DNA of 64,000 bases from Nonomuraea helvata (lineage in GTDB: Bacteria > Actinomycetota > Actinomycetes > Streptosporangiales > Streptosporangiaceae), in assembly GCF_039535785.1 (NCBI RefSeq), contig NZ_BAAAXV010000001.1:1736001-1800000 (forward strand), written 5' to 3'. Shown here in pieces: positions 33,356 to 42,574 of this stretch (position 1 is the stretch's first letter; each line of letters starts with the position of its first letter). The notes under the pieces were generated by a model. It was given only the letters and a program-made list of their open reading frames with translations, searched no databases and was not told the DNA's origin. The translations under genes and the position numbers were made by a program.

Positions 33356-36147
33356 ACCCGGTCCTCACATGACCGTCCCGGAGCCCCCGAGGCTCCCGTC
33401 GTCAGGGTGCCCTGGGCAGCCAGGCCGTTGCCGTTGATGAAGGCGCGGGCCATCTTGGCCCTGGACGCGGTGCGCTGCATCCCCGAGACCCGGGCGATCT
33501 CCTCAGCGGTCGCCAGGTCGTCGTAGGCGGCCTTGGGGTCGCCCAGCAGGATCCGCGTCGTACCCAGATCCAGCAGGATGTCCGACTGCACCACCCGATC
33601 GCCGATGTGGATGGCGATCTCCAGCGCCTCCATCAGCTTGGGGTAGGCCTTCTCCGGCGTCCCCGCCTTGGCCGCGTGCATGGCCACCGCGCGGCGGATG
33701 CGGGCCTCGCTGCGCAGGCTGCCCGCGTCGCGGCACAGGCCGAGCGCGCGGTCCAGACAGTCCTTCGACGCGGCCCTCTCCCCCGTGCTGTGCAGCACCG
33801 TCGCCAGCCCGACCAGGGCCTCGGCCTCGGCGATCACGTCGCCGCTGCGGTGCAGCGCCGCCACCGCCTCCTGGTAGACCTCCCGCGCCGTGATCGGGGC
33901 CTGGTTGACGCGGTCGAGGTCGCCGACCAGGCGCAGGGTCAGCCCGCGGCCGTGCTCGTCGCCCAGGCGCCGGAAGATCGTCAGCGCCTCCTCCAGGTGG
34001 CAGGCGGCGCCGGTGTGGTCGCCCACCAGCAGGGCGCGGTAGCCCAGCGAGTACGTCAGGACGGCCTGGCCGCGCAGGTTGGCCGCGTTCCGGACACTGG
34101 CCAGGGCGATCTGGTGCGACTCCAGCCAGACGTCGAAGCGGGCGCCCGCCTCGAAGAGCGCCAGCGGCGCGATGGCCAGCTCCCAGCAGGTCTCGGGGAA
34201 GGCCACGGCGCGGCGTACGAGGGCGAGGTTGATGTCGATGTTCGCCTCGAACCAGGCCGAGCCGCCGCCCGTCCACGCCCGGGCCGCGGCGGGCCGGTAG
34301 CGGGGCGCCGTACCGCGCGGGATCGAGTTGTCCTTGCCGCGCATCGAGGCGTGGGCGGCGTCGGTCAGGGCCAGCCAGCCGCCGAAGGCGCGTCCCACGG
34401 CCGCGATCAGGTCCCGCTCGTCATCCTCCATGCGGGCGCGGGCGTCACCGAAGCCGAGCAGCAGCTCGTGGCAGTGGTAGCGCTCGTCGCCCGCGAGGGG
34501 GGTGACGAAGTGGGTCTCGGCCAGCTCCTCCAGCAGCACCTCGGCGGTGTCCACGGACACGTCCGCGAGAGCGGCGGCGAGCGGGGCGGTGAGTTGGGTG
34601 ATGCCCAGGAAGCCGATCCTGCGGATGAGCGAACGCGACTCGGCGGGCAGGGCCTCGTAGCCGGCCATCAGCGCCGGGGTGATGCTCTTGCCGCCGTACC
34701 GCAGCTCGCCGAGGATCCTCGCCGGGGAGGACAGGCGTTCGGCCAGTCGCTGCAGGGTCAGGTGCGGCCGGGCGGCCAGCTTGGCCGCGACGATGTCGAG
34801 GGCCACCGGCAGCCCGGCGCACAGCTCCACGATCCGGTTGGCCGCCGCGGGCTCGGCCTGCATCCGCTGCCGGCCCGCCCCCGTGGCCAGCAGGGTGCGC
34901 GCGGCCGGGGCCTCCAGCCGGGAGACGGTCACCGTGAGGGCGTCGCGCGGCAGGGCGAGCGGCGAGCTGCTGGTCACGAGCACGGCACAGCCGGCGTGGC
35001 CCGGGAGGAAAGGCTGTACCTGCCCGGGGTCGGTCACGCCGTCCAGCACGATCAGCACATGACGTACGGCCAGGACGCTACGCAGGAAGGCGGCACGCGC
35101 TCCGACGCCCTCGGGGATCTCCTCGGCCGCCACTCCGAGCGCCGTCAGGAAGCCCGCCAGCACCTCGCCGGGGTCTCTCAGATCGTCGGCGAACAGCTGC
35201 CCGTCGGGGAATCGACCGGCCACCCGGTGCGCCGCCTCCAGGCTCACCGTGGTCTTGCCGACGCCTCCGGAGCCGGTGACCACCACCAGGGGTGAGGTCC
35301 CCCGCTCGGTCAGCCCCTCGATGATGCGGCGTACCTCGCCGTCCCGCCCGGCCAGCACGCCCGGACGGGCGGGCAACTGCCTGGGCAGGTCCATGACAGG
35401 GTGCGGCAGCTCCAGCGCGGAGTCCTGGCGGAGGATCTGGAGCCTCAGGTCGCGCAGCGTGGGGCCGGGATCCGTGCCGAGCTCCTCCCGCAGCTGCTCC
35501 TCCAGGTCGGTGAAGGCCTGCAGCGCCTCACTGCCCCGCTGGGAGCGGTAAAGGGCGATCATGAGCTGGGCCCAGAAGCGTTCCTTCAGCGGGTGCTGGT
35601 CGGTCAGGTGCTGGAGCTCCGCGATCACCGCGCGGTGCCGCCCGAGCGCCAGATCCGCGTCGATGCGGGCCTCGACGGCGGCCAGCCGCCGTTCGTTCCA
35701 GACGGCCGCCTCCGTGACGAACGCCTCGCTGTCCAGGCCGGACAGCGCAGGTCCGCGCCACAGCTTGAGCGCGGCGTCCAAGGTCTTGGCGGCCTGGGCG
35801 TGGTCACGCTTCTCGGCCAGCAGGCACGCCTGGTCGTACATGCGCATGAACACGAAGGCGTCGATGCCGTCCTCTGCCGCCTCAAGCTCGTAGACGTTGT
35901 CGTGCACGTCGATCGTCACACCGCTGCGCCTGAGTTCGCCGACACCACGGTGGACCTGATTTCGGGCGCTCTTCGTAGGGGAGTCGCCATAGATCGCGTC
36001 AATGAGGCTGTCAACCGACGCCGAGCGCGTGGGGCTCAGCAGCAGATGGGCCAGCACCGCACGCGATCGACGGGTGGCCAGCCTGATCTCACTTCCCTGT
36101 CTCCATATTGTCGGTTGCCCCAGGATTCCGTAGTGCATCAAGAGCAC
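33352..36147 (-). CDS. AfsR/SARP-family regulator with NB-ARC and TPR domains
   Basis: A 931-residue regulator. In order: OmpR-like winged helix (about 1-90; IRLATRRSRAVLAHLLLSP), bacterial transcriptional activation domain (about 95-240), NB-ARC ATPase from about 270 with the P-loop VVTGSGGVGKTTVSLEAA, and C-terminal tetratricopeptide repeats (about 620-900). AfsR-like SARPs activate secondary-metabolite or morphological genes after nucleotide-dependent assembly. GTG 36147, with GGAGGGGG just upstream, is preferred over an earlier frame start at 36252. It is divergent from the response regulator and export operon, its plausible targets. Confidence 0.9.
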   Translation of the reverse strand: MLLMHYGILGQPTIWRQGSEIRLATRRSRAVLAHLLLSPTRSASVDSLIDAIYGDSPTKSARNQVHRGVGELRRSGVTIDVHDNVYELEAAEDGIDAFVFMRMYDQACLLAEKRDHAQAAKTLDAALKLWRGPALSGLDSEAFVTEAAVWNERRLAAVEARIDADLALGRHRAVIAELQHLTDQHPLKERFWAQLMIALYRSQRGSEALQAFTDLEEQLREELGTDPGPTLRDLRLQILRQDSALELPHPVMDLPRQLPARPGVLAGRDGEVRRIIEGLTERGTSPLVVVTGSGGVGKTTVSLEAAHRVAGRFPDGQLFADDLRDPGEVLAGFLTALGVAAEEIPEGVGARAAFLRSVLAVRHVLIVLDGVTDPGQVQPFLPGHAGCAVLVTSSSPLALPRDALTVTVSRLEAPAARTLLATGAGRQRMQAEPAAANRIVELCAGLPVALDIVAAKLAARPHLTLQRLAERLSSPARILGELRYGGKSITPALMAGYEALPAESRSLIRRIGFLGITQLTAPLAAALADVSVDTAEVLLEELAETHFVTPLAGDERYHCHELLLGFGDARARMEDDERDLIAAVGRAFGGWLALTDAAHASMRGKDNSIPRGTAPRYRPAAARAWTGGGSAWFEANIDINLALVRRAVAFPETCWELAIAPLALFEAGARFDVWLESHQIALASVRNAANLRGQAVLTYSLGYRALLVGDHTGAACHLEEALTIFRRLGDEHGRGLTLRLVGDLDRVNQAPITAREVYQEAVAALHRSGDVIAEAEALVGLATVLHSTGERAASKDCLDRALGLCRDAGSLRSEARIRRAVAMHAAKAGTPEKAYPKLMEALEIAIHIGDRVVQSDILLDLGTTRILLGDPKAAYDDLATAEEIARVSGMQRTASRAKMARAFINGNGLAAQGTLTTGASGAPGRSCEDRV

Positions 36148-36423
36148 TTGCCCCCTCCGTCGCTCCCCGACCATCTCCCACACGGATCGCTCTGTCGTCG
36201 TTTCGGGCGTACTCACCTTGGTTGTCACAAGTGTGCGGATCACGACTTGCAACTGACTTTCGGTTTACCTTAAAACCCGTTGTCTTGGCGCCCCCTCAGA
36301 GGCGTTTTTCCTGCAAGGAGCGCTAAATATGCGTTTGTCGCTTTCGCTGCATGATAGATGTCACATCGCCCCCATGACATAGGCGCCTACCGGGCAAAAC
36401 GGCTCCAGAGTCAGACTCCTGGT

Positions 36424-37035
36424 ATGTCCACAGAGTCGCCTATCCGAGTTCTCCTCGCCGTCGACGAGCAGCAGACTCGGCGGGTGCTGGCCGCCCTGCT
36501 CAGCCTGGAGGAGGGCATCCAGGTCATCGCCGAGATCGGACATGGGGACGACGTCGTCGACGCGGTCCGGCGGCACCGGCCCGACGTGGCCGTCATCGAC
36601 GCCGAGCCGCCCGGCAGCGACGGCCTGACCGCCGCCGTGCTGATCGGCGGCCGCTGCGCGATCGTCGTTCTGACCAGCTTCGGCAGGCCGGGCTACCTGC
36701 GCCGGGCGATGGCCGCGGGGGTGGGAGGCTTTCTCGGCAAGGACGCCTCCGCCGACGAGCTGGCGGCGGCGATCCGCAAGGTGGCCGCCGGCGGCCGGTA
36801 TCTCGACACCGAGCTCGCCGCCGCCTCGATGACGACAGCGGACAGCCCGCTCTCCGAGCACGAGCGCGACGCGCTGCGCCTGGCCGGGGGCGGGGCCACG
36901 ATCACGAGAATCGCCGTCGAGCTCCACGTGTCCGAAACCATGGCACGCGGGCTCGTCTCCAGCGCGATGACCAAACTCAACGCCGAGGGCCATCACGAAG
37001 CCGTCCACACCGCACGGCGACAGGGCTGGCTGTGA
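36424..37035 (+). CDS. LuxR-type response regulator, orphan
   Basis: A 203-residue protein. The receiver-like domain has VAVIDAEPPGSDG (possible phospho-Asp), IVVLTSF and GFLGKDAS (lysine), but the usual acidic pair near residue 10 is VDE. The helix-turn-helix is LSEHERDALRLAGGGATITR then IAVELHVSETMARGLVSSAM. No histidine kinase is adjacent. It begins 276 bases from the SARP gene and sits 51 bases ahead of the MinD-like gene, so it may control the export operon. Confidence 0.85.
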   Translation: MSTESPIRVLLAVDEQQTRRVLAALLSLEEGIQVIAEIGHGDDVVDAVRRHRPDVAVIDAEPPGSDGLTAAVLIGGRCAIVVLTSFGRPGYLRRAMAAGVGGFLGKDASADELAAAIRKVAAGGRYLDTELAAASMTTADSPLSEHERDALRLAGGGATITRIAVELHVSETMARGLVSSAMTKLNAEGHHEAVHTARRQGWL

Positions 37036-37086
37036 CGCGATCCGACAACCATATGCAGACAAGTCGCACAGACGCGGACGGGAATC

Positions 37087-38610
37087 ATGCACGGCGAGCG
37101 CGATGAACGGTTTCAGCGCGATACCAACGACGAGGTCACGGTGGAAGTAAACGGGGAAGAAGTCGGCCTGGATCCGGATCGCACGCGTACCATCCGCTAT
37201 CCGCCGCCGAACCTGTCCAAGGGAGCGGACGAACCGTCTCCGTCTGTTCCGGAGCCTCCCATGTGGTGGCAGGAATCGGGGGACGGCGACGACCGGCGGC
37301 TCGGACATTTCGCCGCCGACGACGCTGACGGGGAGCTCACGCGGAAGACGCCGCCCATCGACCCGCTGAGCTCGCTCCAAGGGCTGGGGTCCTTCCCCCC
37401 GCCGCCCACGCTCAACCCGCCGGTCTGGAACCCTCCGGCGTGGGAGCCGCCGGCCTGGACGCCGCCGGCCGGGGGGCAGCCTCCGGCGCCGGCCGTTTCG
37501 GGCTCCGCCGACGTGCCGGCCCCGCCGCAGCACCCGCGCCCGGAAGCACAGGCCGTGCCAGAGGTGCCGGTCTTCCCGCCGCCCCAGCACGGCGAGCCCG
37601 AGGTGCCGGTCTTCCCGCCGCCCCAGCACGGCGAGCCGGGGCCGCCGCCTCCTGCGGACCTCCCGCCGGCCGGCACGTCCTCGGAGAGCCTGCGCCCGGA
37701 CCGGCTGCTGCGCACGCGACGCCGCCCGCCTGTCGGTGGCTGGCGCAGGGCCGTCTTCAACCTGACCGGCGGCCTGATCCATCCCAAGGACTCCAAGGCG
37801 GAACGGCACCGCCAGGAGCTGATCGAGCGCATCAGGCAACCGGTCGCCGCGGGCCACTTCAGGGTCGCGGTGATGAGCCTCAAGGGCGGCGTGGGCAAGA
37901 CGACCACGACCATCGGCCTGGGCGCCACGCTCGCCCACCATCGGGGCGACCGCGTCATCGCGGTCGACGCCAACCCCGACCGGGGCACGCTGTCGGAGAA
38001 GCTCCGGGTGGAGTCGCCGGCCACCGTACGGCACCTGCTCAACGACCGCGCGGGCATCTGGCGCTACGCCGACGTGCGCTCGTACACCTCCCAGGCGCCC
38101 TCGCGGCTCGAGGTGCTGGCCTCCGACCGGGATCCGGCCATCTCCGAGGCGTTCAACGCCGAGGACTACCGCGCGGTCGCGCAGATCCTGGAGCGGTTCT
38201 ACTCGATCGCCATCACCGACTGCGGCACCGGCATGCTCCACTCCGCGATGAGCGCGATCCTGGACATGTCCGACCAGATCGTCCTGGTCAGCCCGGTCAC
38301 CGTGGACGGCGCCAGGTCCGCGTCGGCCACCCTCGACTGGCTGCAGGCCCACGGTCACCAGGACCTCGCCGCGAGCGCCGTGGTCGTGCTGTCAGCGGTG
38401 AAGAACCCGCGGAGAAGCGCCGTCAACATCAGCGAGCTGAAGGACCACTTCACCAAGCGCTGCCGGGCGGTGATCGGCGTGCCGTTCGACCCGCACCTGG
38501 AGCAGGGCTCGGAGGTCGACCTCGACCTGCTGCGCACCGCAACCCGGGACATGTACCTGGAGGTGGGGGCCACCATCGCCGACCGCTTCGGCCCGGGGGC
38601 GGTCACATGA
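37087..38610 (+). CDS. MinD/ParA-like ATPase with proline-rich N-terminus (EspI-like)
   Basis: A 507-residue protein. Residues 1-215 are disordered and rich in Pro, Glu and Trp, with WEPPAW/WTPPAG repeats and a duplicated EVPVFPPPQHGEP segment. Residues about 255-500 form a ParA/MinD domain: deviant Walker A SLKGGVGKTTT (first K at 266), VDANPDRGTLSEK (switch I) and ITDCGTGMLHSAM (switch II). The layout is like mycobacterial EspI and other type VII secretion-associated ATPases. Here it leads an ABC export operon and its stop overlaps the ABC gene start. A positioning or gating role is inferred. Confidence 0.85.
   Translation: MHGERDERFQRDTNDEVTVEVNGEEVGLDPDRTRTIRYPPPNLSKGADEPSPSVPEPPMWWQESGDGDDRRLGHFAADDADGELTRKTPPIDPLSSLQGLGSFPPPPTLNPPVWNPPAWEPPAWTPPAGGQPPAPAVSGSADVPAPPQHPRPEAQAVPEVPVFPPPQHGEPEVPVFPPPQHGEPGPPPPADLPPAGTSSESLRPDRLLRTRRRPPVGGWRRAVFNLTGGLIHPKDSKAERHRQELIERIRQPVAAGHFRVAVMSLKGGVGKTTTTIGLGATLAHHRGDRVIAVDANPDRGTLSEKLRVESPATVRHLLNDRAGIWRYADVRSYTSQAPSRLEVLASDRDPAISEAFNAEDYRAVAQILERFYSIAITDCGTGMLHSAMSAILDMSDQIVLVSPVTVDGARSASATLDWLQAHGHQDLAASAVVVLSAVKNPRRSAVNISELKDHFTKRCRAVIGVPFDPHLEQGSEVDLDLLRTATRDMYLEVGATIADRFGPGAVT
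37561..37638 (+). repeat. 39-bp tandem duplication in the MinD-like gene
   Basis: Two adjacent 39-base copies, differing in only the last base, encode EVPVFPPPQHGEP twice in the proline-rich region. The near identity suggests a recent in-frame duplication. Confidence 0.9.
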
Positions 38611-39494
38611 CCTCCCTGCTCAGCGTCACCGACCTGTCCAGATCGCCGGATCTGGAGGAGGTGTCGTTCACCGTCGAGCGCGGCGAGGTCGTCTGCGTGG
38701 TCGGCCCGCCGGGCAACGGCGGCGCCACGCTGATGGAGTGCCTGGCCGGCACGGGCGAGCCGGACGCGGGCCACATCGAGCTGCTGGGCGTGACGGTCGG
38801 CCCCGGTGACCGGCGCCCGCCGGGGCTGGGCGCCGCCCTGCGAGGTGAGGCCCTCCCGGCCCGGATGAAGGTCGCCGAGGCCATGCGGCTGCTCTCCCGC
38901 CTGTACGGGACGCGCGGCCTGCCGGGGCGCCTGGTCGACCTGCTCGACCTGGAGCCGCTGCTGCCCAAGCGCTTCGGCCGGCTCACCGACGGCCAGCGCA
39001 GGCGGGTCATGATCGGCCTGGCCCTGGTGGGCAACCCCGAGCTGGTCCTGCTGGACGACCCGACCGCCGGGCTCGGGGAGGGCAGCAGGCGCCGCATCGA
39101 GCAGGCCGTCGACGAGGTGCGCGCCGCTTACGGCGGCGTCTGCGTCGTGCTCGACGACCTGGCCCAGGCCGAGCGGCTGGCCGACCGGGTGGTCCTGCTG
39201 CGCGCGGGCCGCGTGCTGGCCGAGGGCACGCCGACCCGGCTGATCAAGCTGCTCGGCTCGACGTACGTCATGGGCGTGCCCCCGCACCTGCGGGTGGACG
39301 GCCTCCGTGACGTGCGGGTGCTGCGCGGCGCGGCCGCCACCTACCTGTACGGCTCGCGCCCGGCGCTGGAGGCCGCCATCCAGGACCTGTCGCCGATGAG
39401 CGGCGACCGGGTCTGGTCGATTCGCACGCCCACGCTCAGGGACGCCTATCTCACGCTGTCGGCCGTGCCCGAGCCTGCCGCCTTGGAGGCATGA
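38607..39494 (+). CDS. ABC-type ATPase with degenerate Walker A and Walker B
   Basis: A 295-residue ABC ATPase homologue. At 33-41 the Walker A reads GPPGNGGAT: the catalytic lysine (position 39) is Gly and the next Ser/Thr is Ala. The signature LTDGQRRR is recognisable. Walker B is LVLLDDP, with Asp151 where the catalytic Glu should be. Both changes normally abolish ATP hydrolysis. The frame is intact and tightly coupled (ATGA overlaps at both ends), so the protein is probably made. It may be a structural or regulatory partner, with the MinD-like ATPase supplying energy (inference). Confidence 0.85.
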   Translation: MTSLLSVTDLSRSPDLEEVSFTVERGEVVCVVGPPGNGGATLMECLAGTGEPDAGHIELLGVTVGPGDRRPPGLGAALRGEALPARMKVAEAMRLLSRLYGTRGLPGRLVDLLDLEPLLPKRFGRLTDGQRRRVMIGLALVGNPELVLLDDPTAGLGEGSRRRIEQAVDEVRAAYGGVCVVLDDLAQAERLADRVVLLRAGRVLAEGTPTRLIKLLGSTYVMGVPPHLRVDGLRDVRVLRGAAATYLYGSRPALEAAIQDLSPMSGDRVWSIRTPTLRDAYLTLSAVPEPAALEA

Positions 39495-40312
39495 GGATGG
39501 CCGCGACAGCCCTGACCGAACGGCCCGCGGACGTGCGGGTGACCGGGACGGTGTGGACCCTCGTACGCGCGCAGCTCGCGCTGCTGCTGCGCACGCCGGT
39601 CGTGCTGGCCGCCGTGTTCGCGCTGCCGTTCGCGGTGCTGCTGGTGCTGATGCTGGTCATCGGCTTCCGCTTCCCCACGATCGAGTTCGGGGCGATGCCG
39701 GGGGTCAGGGTCATCGACCGGCTGGTGCCCGAGATGGCCGGGACGGTCGCCGCCGCGACCGGGATCCTGGTGCTCACGCTGCACCTGTCCGAGACGCGGG
39801 CCACCGGGATGCTCAGGCGGCTGCGGCGCACCCGCATGGGGGAGGCGTCGTACCTCACGGCGCAGGCGATCGTGGCCGGTGCGCTGGTGGCGGCGTCCAC
39901 GCTGCTCTTCATGGTCGTCACCTTCGTCGTTTACGGCCTGCCCCGCTCCTGGCACCCGCTGTACCTGGCGGGCGCGCTGCTGGTGGTGGCGTACTGCTCG
40001 GTCAGCGCCGGGCTGCTGCTCGGCGGCCTGCGGATGTCGCGCACCGGGGCCAGGGTCGCCGCGCCGCTCTGTTTCGGGCTGCTGTTCCTCGGCAGCGGGC
40101 TCGGCGTGCCGCGCGAGGGCTGGGAGGGCGTGGCGCCCTGGTTCTACCAGGTCACCACGGTCAACCCGCTGGCCCAGCTCAACGATTTCGTCTTCCATGC
40201 CTATCAGGGGCGGCTGGCGGAGACCTGGCCCGCCGTGGCCGGGCTGCTCGCCACCGCCGTCGTCGTGAACGTCATGACCAGGCGTGTCTTCGACTGGGAC
40301 GGTACGTCATGA
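39491..40312 (+). CDS. ABC-2 type permease
   Basis: A 273-residue membrane protein with six hydrophobic helices: TPVVLAAVFALPFAVLLVLM, ATGILVLTLHL, AGALVAASTLLFMVVTFVV, LYLAGALLVVAYCSVSAGLL, LCFGLLFLGSGLGVP and TWPAVAGLLATAVVVNVMT. The pattern is that of ABC-2 permeases such as those for drugs or lipids. It partners the degenerate ATPase encoded immediately upstream (four-base overlap). Confidence 0.85.
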   Translation: MRMAATALTERPADVRVTGTVWTLVRAQLALLLRTPVVLAAVFALPFAVLLVLMLVIGFRFPTIEFGAMPGVRVIDRLVPEMAGTVAAATGILVLTLHLSETRATGMLRRLRRTRMGEASYLTAQAIVAGALVAASTLLFMVVTFVVYGLPRSWHPLYLAGALLVVAYCSVSAGLLLGGLRMSRTGARVAAPLCFGLLFLGSGLGVPREGWEGVAPWFYQVTTVNPLAQLNDFVFHAYQGRLAETWPAVAGLLATAVVVNVMTRRVFDWDGTS

Positions 40313-40818
40313 GAAGAGTCCTGATAGCCGTCACCGTGCTCGCGCTGCTGGCCGGCGGATGCGCCCAGCGGGACGAGCAGAACCCGATCGCCATCGCCAT
40401 CGCCGGCACCCCGCCGGCGGCCGCGGCCGAACAGGGCGCGCCCAAGGTGTCGCCGGCCACCACGGTCAATCCCGACGACGTGCTGTTCAAGGTCGCCCAG
40501 TGCCTGCGCCAGAACGGCATCGACGTGCCCGACCCCGGCTCCGCCGAGGACAAGACGTGGAAGTACACCGGGGACCCGGCCAAGATGGAGAAAGCGTTGA
40601 AGGCCTGCGAGAAGTACACCTCGCAGATCCCCAACCCCCTCAACGACCCGAAGGTCCGCGACCAGCTCATCCAGTACGCGCGGTGCATGCGGGAGCAGGG
40701 CATCGACATGCCCGACCCGCCCCAGGTCAACAAGAACCTCGACCCCAACGACCCGAAGCTGCAGAAGGCGGCGGGGTCCTGCGCCAAGCTGATACCGAAG
40801 ATGGAGGGCGGCCAGTGA
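40309..40818 (+). CDS. Lipoprotein with duplicated Cys motif
   Basis: A 169-residue lipoprotein: signal VLIAVTVLALLAGGC with the lipobox LAGGC at the lipidated cysteine. The mature part has two similar motifs, VAQCLRQNGIDVPDP and YARCMREQGIDMPDP, plus two more cysteines (KACEKY, GSCAKL), so two pairs of disulfides are likely. Such lipoproteins commonly precede MacA-like adaptors in actinomycetes; their function is unknown. Overlaps both neighbours by four bases. Confidence 0.85.
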   Translation: MRRVLIAVTVLALLAGGCAQRDEQNPIAIAIAGTPPAAAAEQGAPKVSPATTVNPDDVLFKVAQCLRQNGIDVPDPGSAEDKTWKYTGDPAKMEKALKACEKYTSQIPNPLNDPKVRDQLIQYARCMREQGIDMPDPPQVNKNLDPNDPKLQKAAGSCAKLIPKMEGGQ

Positions 40819-41912
40819 ACGGGGGGCTCAAGGGGGCCGTGGCGGCCCTCGGCACCGTGGTCGTCGGCAGCGCGGTCACCGCGGGCGGTGTGTTCGCCGC
40901 GGCGGCGCTGTTCGACACCGGTCCGCAGGCGAAGGTGGCGCCCACGCCGACCGCACGCCCTGTCTCGGCGGCCACCGCGGCGATCACGCGCGGCGACCTG
41001 GTGGACGAGGAGAGCGTGGACGGCAAGCTCACCTACGCCGACAGCCGTACGATCAAGTCCGCGTCCGGGGGGACGATCACCAGCCTGCCGGCGGAGGGCC
41101 AGGTCATCAGGCGCGGCAAGAGCTTCTACTCCGTGGACCGCCGCCCGCGCGTCCTCATGTACGGCAAGCTGCCCGCGTACCGGACGCTCGAGGACGGCGT
41201 CAAGAAGGGTCCGGACGTCAAGCAGCTCGAGAAGAACCTGCGCGCCCTCGGCTTCGCCCGCGGCGTGACGGTGGACAGCCGCTTCACCGACGCGACGGCC
41301 CGTGCCGTACGGCGGTGGCAGAAGAAGAACGGAATGGAGCGGAACGGAAAGGTGACCACGGCGGACGTGGTCTTCCTGCCGGAGGAAGTCCGCGTCGCCA
41401 GGACGAACGTGGAGGTCGGCGACCAGGTCGGCGCCCCGCGGCCGATCCTGGACATCACCGCCACCGACCGCCTGGTCCGCATCAACCTGGACGCCGACAA
41501 GCAGGACCTGGCCAAGAAGGGCAGGAAGGTCACCGTCAAGATGGCCGACGGCAAGCGCGTCACAGGCAGGATCAGCAAGGTAGCCAAGGTCGCCCAGGTG
41601 ACCAAGGGCTCCGACAACCAGGAGAAGGGCGCCACGGTCGAGGTGGAGATCAAGGTCGCCGCCAAGTCGCTCGGGTCGCTGGACGAGGCGCCGGTGACCG
41701 TCGAGCTGACCAGGCAGCGGGCCGAGAACGTGCTCACCGTGCCGGTGGAGGCGCTGCTGGCGCTGCCCGAGGGCGGCTACGGCATCGAGATCGTCGATCA
41801 GGGCGCGGCGAGGCGGGTGCCGGTGCAGACCGGCGCGTTCGGCAACGGCCGGGTCGAGGTGAGCGGCCCCGGGCTGGCCGAGGGCATGAAGGTGACGGTG
41901 TCGGGCCGATGA
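40815..41912 (+). CDS. MacA/HlyD-like efflux adaptor with peptidoglycan-binding domain
   Basis: A 365-residue membrane-anchored protein. An N-terminal helix (AVAALGTVVVGSAVTAGGVF) serves as anchor. Residues about 60-120 are the first half of a lipoyl-like/beta-barrel adaptor. A PG_binding_1 domain follows at about 130-190 (VKQLEKNLRALGF ... FTDATARAVRRWQKKNGME). The adaptor then resumes (PILDITATDRLVRINLDADK ... LTVPVEALLALPEGGYGIEI). This is the Gram-positive form of MacA that works with MacB. GTG start overlaps the lipoprotein stop. Confidence 0.85.
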   Translation: MNGGLKGAVAALGTVVVGSAVTAGGVFAAAALFDTGPQAKVAPTPTARPVSAATAAITRGDLVDEESVDGKLTYADSRTIKSASGGTITSLPAEGQVIRRGKSFYSVDRRPRVLMYGKLPAYRTLEDGVKKGPDVKQLEKNLRALGFARGVTVDSRFTDATARAVRRWQKKNGMERNGKVTTADVVFLPEEVRVARTNVEVGDQVGAPRPILDITATDRLVRINLDADKQDLAKKGRKVTVKMADGKRVTGRISKVAKVAQVTKGSDNQEKGATVEVEIKVAAKSLGSLDEAPVTVELTRQRAENVLTVPVEALLALPEGGYGIEIVDQGAARRVPVQTGAFGNGRVEVSGPGLAEGMKVTVSGR

Positions 41913-42574
41913 ACGTCCTGGAGATCCGCGGGGTCAGCAAGACCTACGGCCGGGTGCACGCGCTCCGCAACGTGGACCTGACCATCCGCAAGGGCGAGAT
42001 GGTCTCCATCGTCGGCCCGTCCGGCTCGGGCAAGTCCACGCTCCTGCAGATCGCGGGCACCCTCGACCGGCCGACCTCGGGCACCGTACGGGTGGCCGGC
42101 TACGACGTGAGCACGCTGTCCGACAGCCAGCTCTCGGCGCTGCGCGCCCGCTTCATCGGCTTCGTCTTCCAGCAGTTCCATCTCTCCCCCAGCCTGTCCG
42201 CGCTGGACAACGTCGCCGACGGCCTGCTCTACACCGGCCTGTCCAGGCGGCAGCGGCGGGAGCGGGCCGAGGTGGCGCTCGACCTGGTGGGGCTCTCCCA
42301 CCGCCTGGGCCACCGGCCGAACCAGCTGTCCGGCGGGCAGATGCAGCGGGTGGCGGTCGCCCGCGCGGTGGCGGGGCGGCCGCCGCTGCTGCTCGCCGAC
42401 GAGCCCACCGGCAATCTGGACTCCGAGGCGGGCGCCGAGGTGCTGTCGCTGTTCCGGACGTTGAACGCGCGGGGCATCACGATCGCGATCATCACGCACG
42501 ACACCGAGGTGGCCATGGCCTGTCCGCGGCGCATCCGCGTACGCGACGGCCTGGTCAGATCCGAGGTCTCATGA
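41909..42574 (+). CDS. MacB-type ABC ATPase
   Basis: A 221-residue ATPase with all motifs intact: Walker A GPSGSGKST, the Q-loop FVFQQFHLSPSL, signature LSGGQMQR, Walker B LLLADEPTGNLD and the H-loop IITHD. It belongs to the LolD/MacB/FtsE group and energises the MacB permease encoded after the mini-ORF junction. Start overlaps the adaptor stop (ATGA). Confidence 0.95.
   Translation: MNVLEIRGVSKTYGRVHALRNVDLTIRKGEMVSIVGPSGSGKSTLLQIAGTLDRPTSGTVRVAGYDVSTLSDSQLSALRARFIGFVFQQFHLSPSLSALDNVADGLLYTGLSRRQRRERAEVALDLVGLSHRLGHRPNQLSGGQMQRVAVARAVAGRPPLLLADEPTGNLDSEAGAEVLSLFRTLNARGITIAIITHDTEVAMACPRRIRVRDGLVRSEVS

Noticed and set aside
33607..35295. 562-codon plus-strand frame opposite the SARP regulator
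   Set aside because: Shadow frame; the minus strand encodes all expected AfsR-type domains.
36289..36309. Short hairpin followed by TTTTT near the SARP/response-regulator gap
   Set aside because: Stem is only four base pairs and lies between divergent genes, where no terminator is needed.
36361..38358. 665-codon minus-strand frame opposite the response regulator and MinD-like gene
   Set aside because: Spans two recognised genes in the opposite direction and has no domain pattern.
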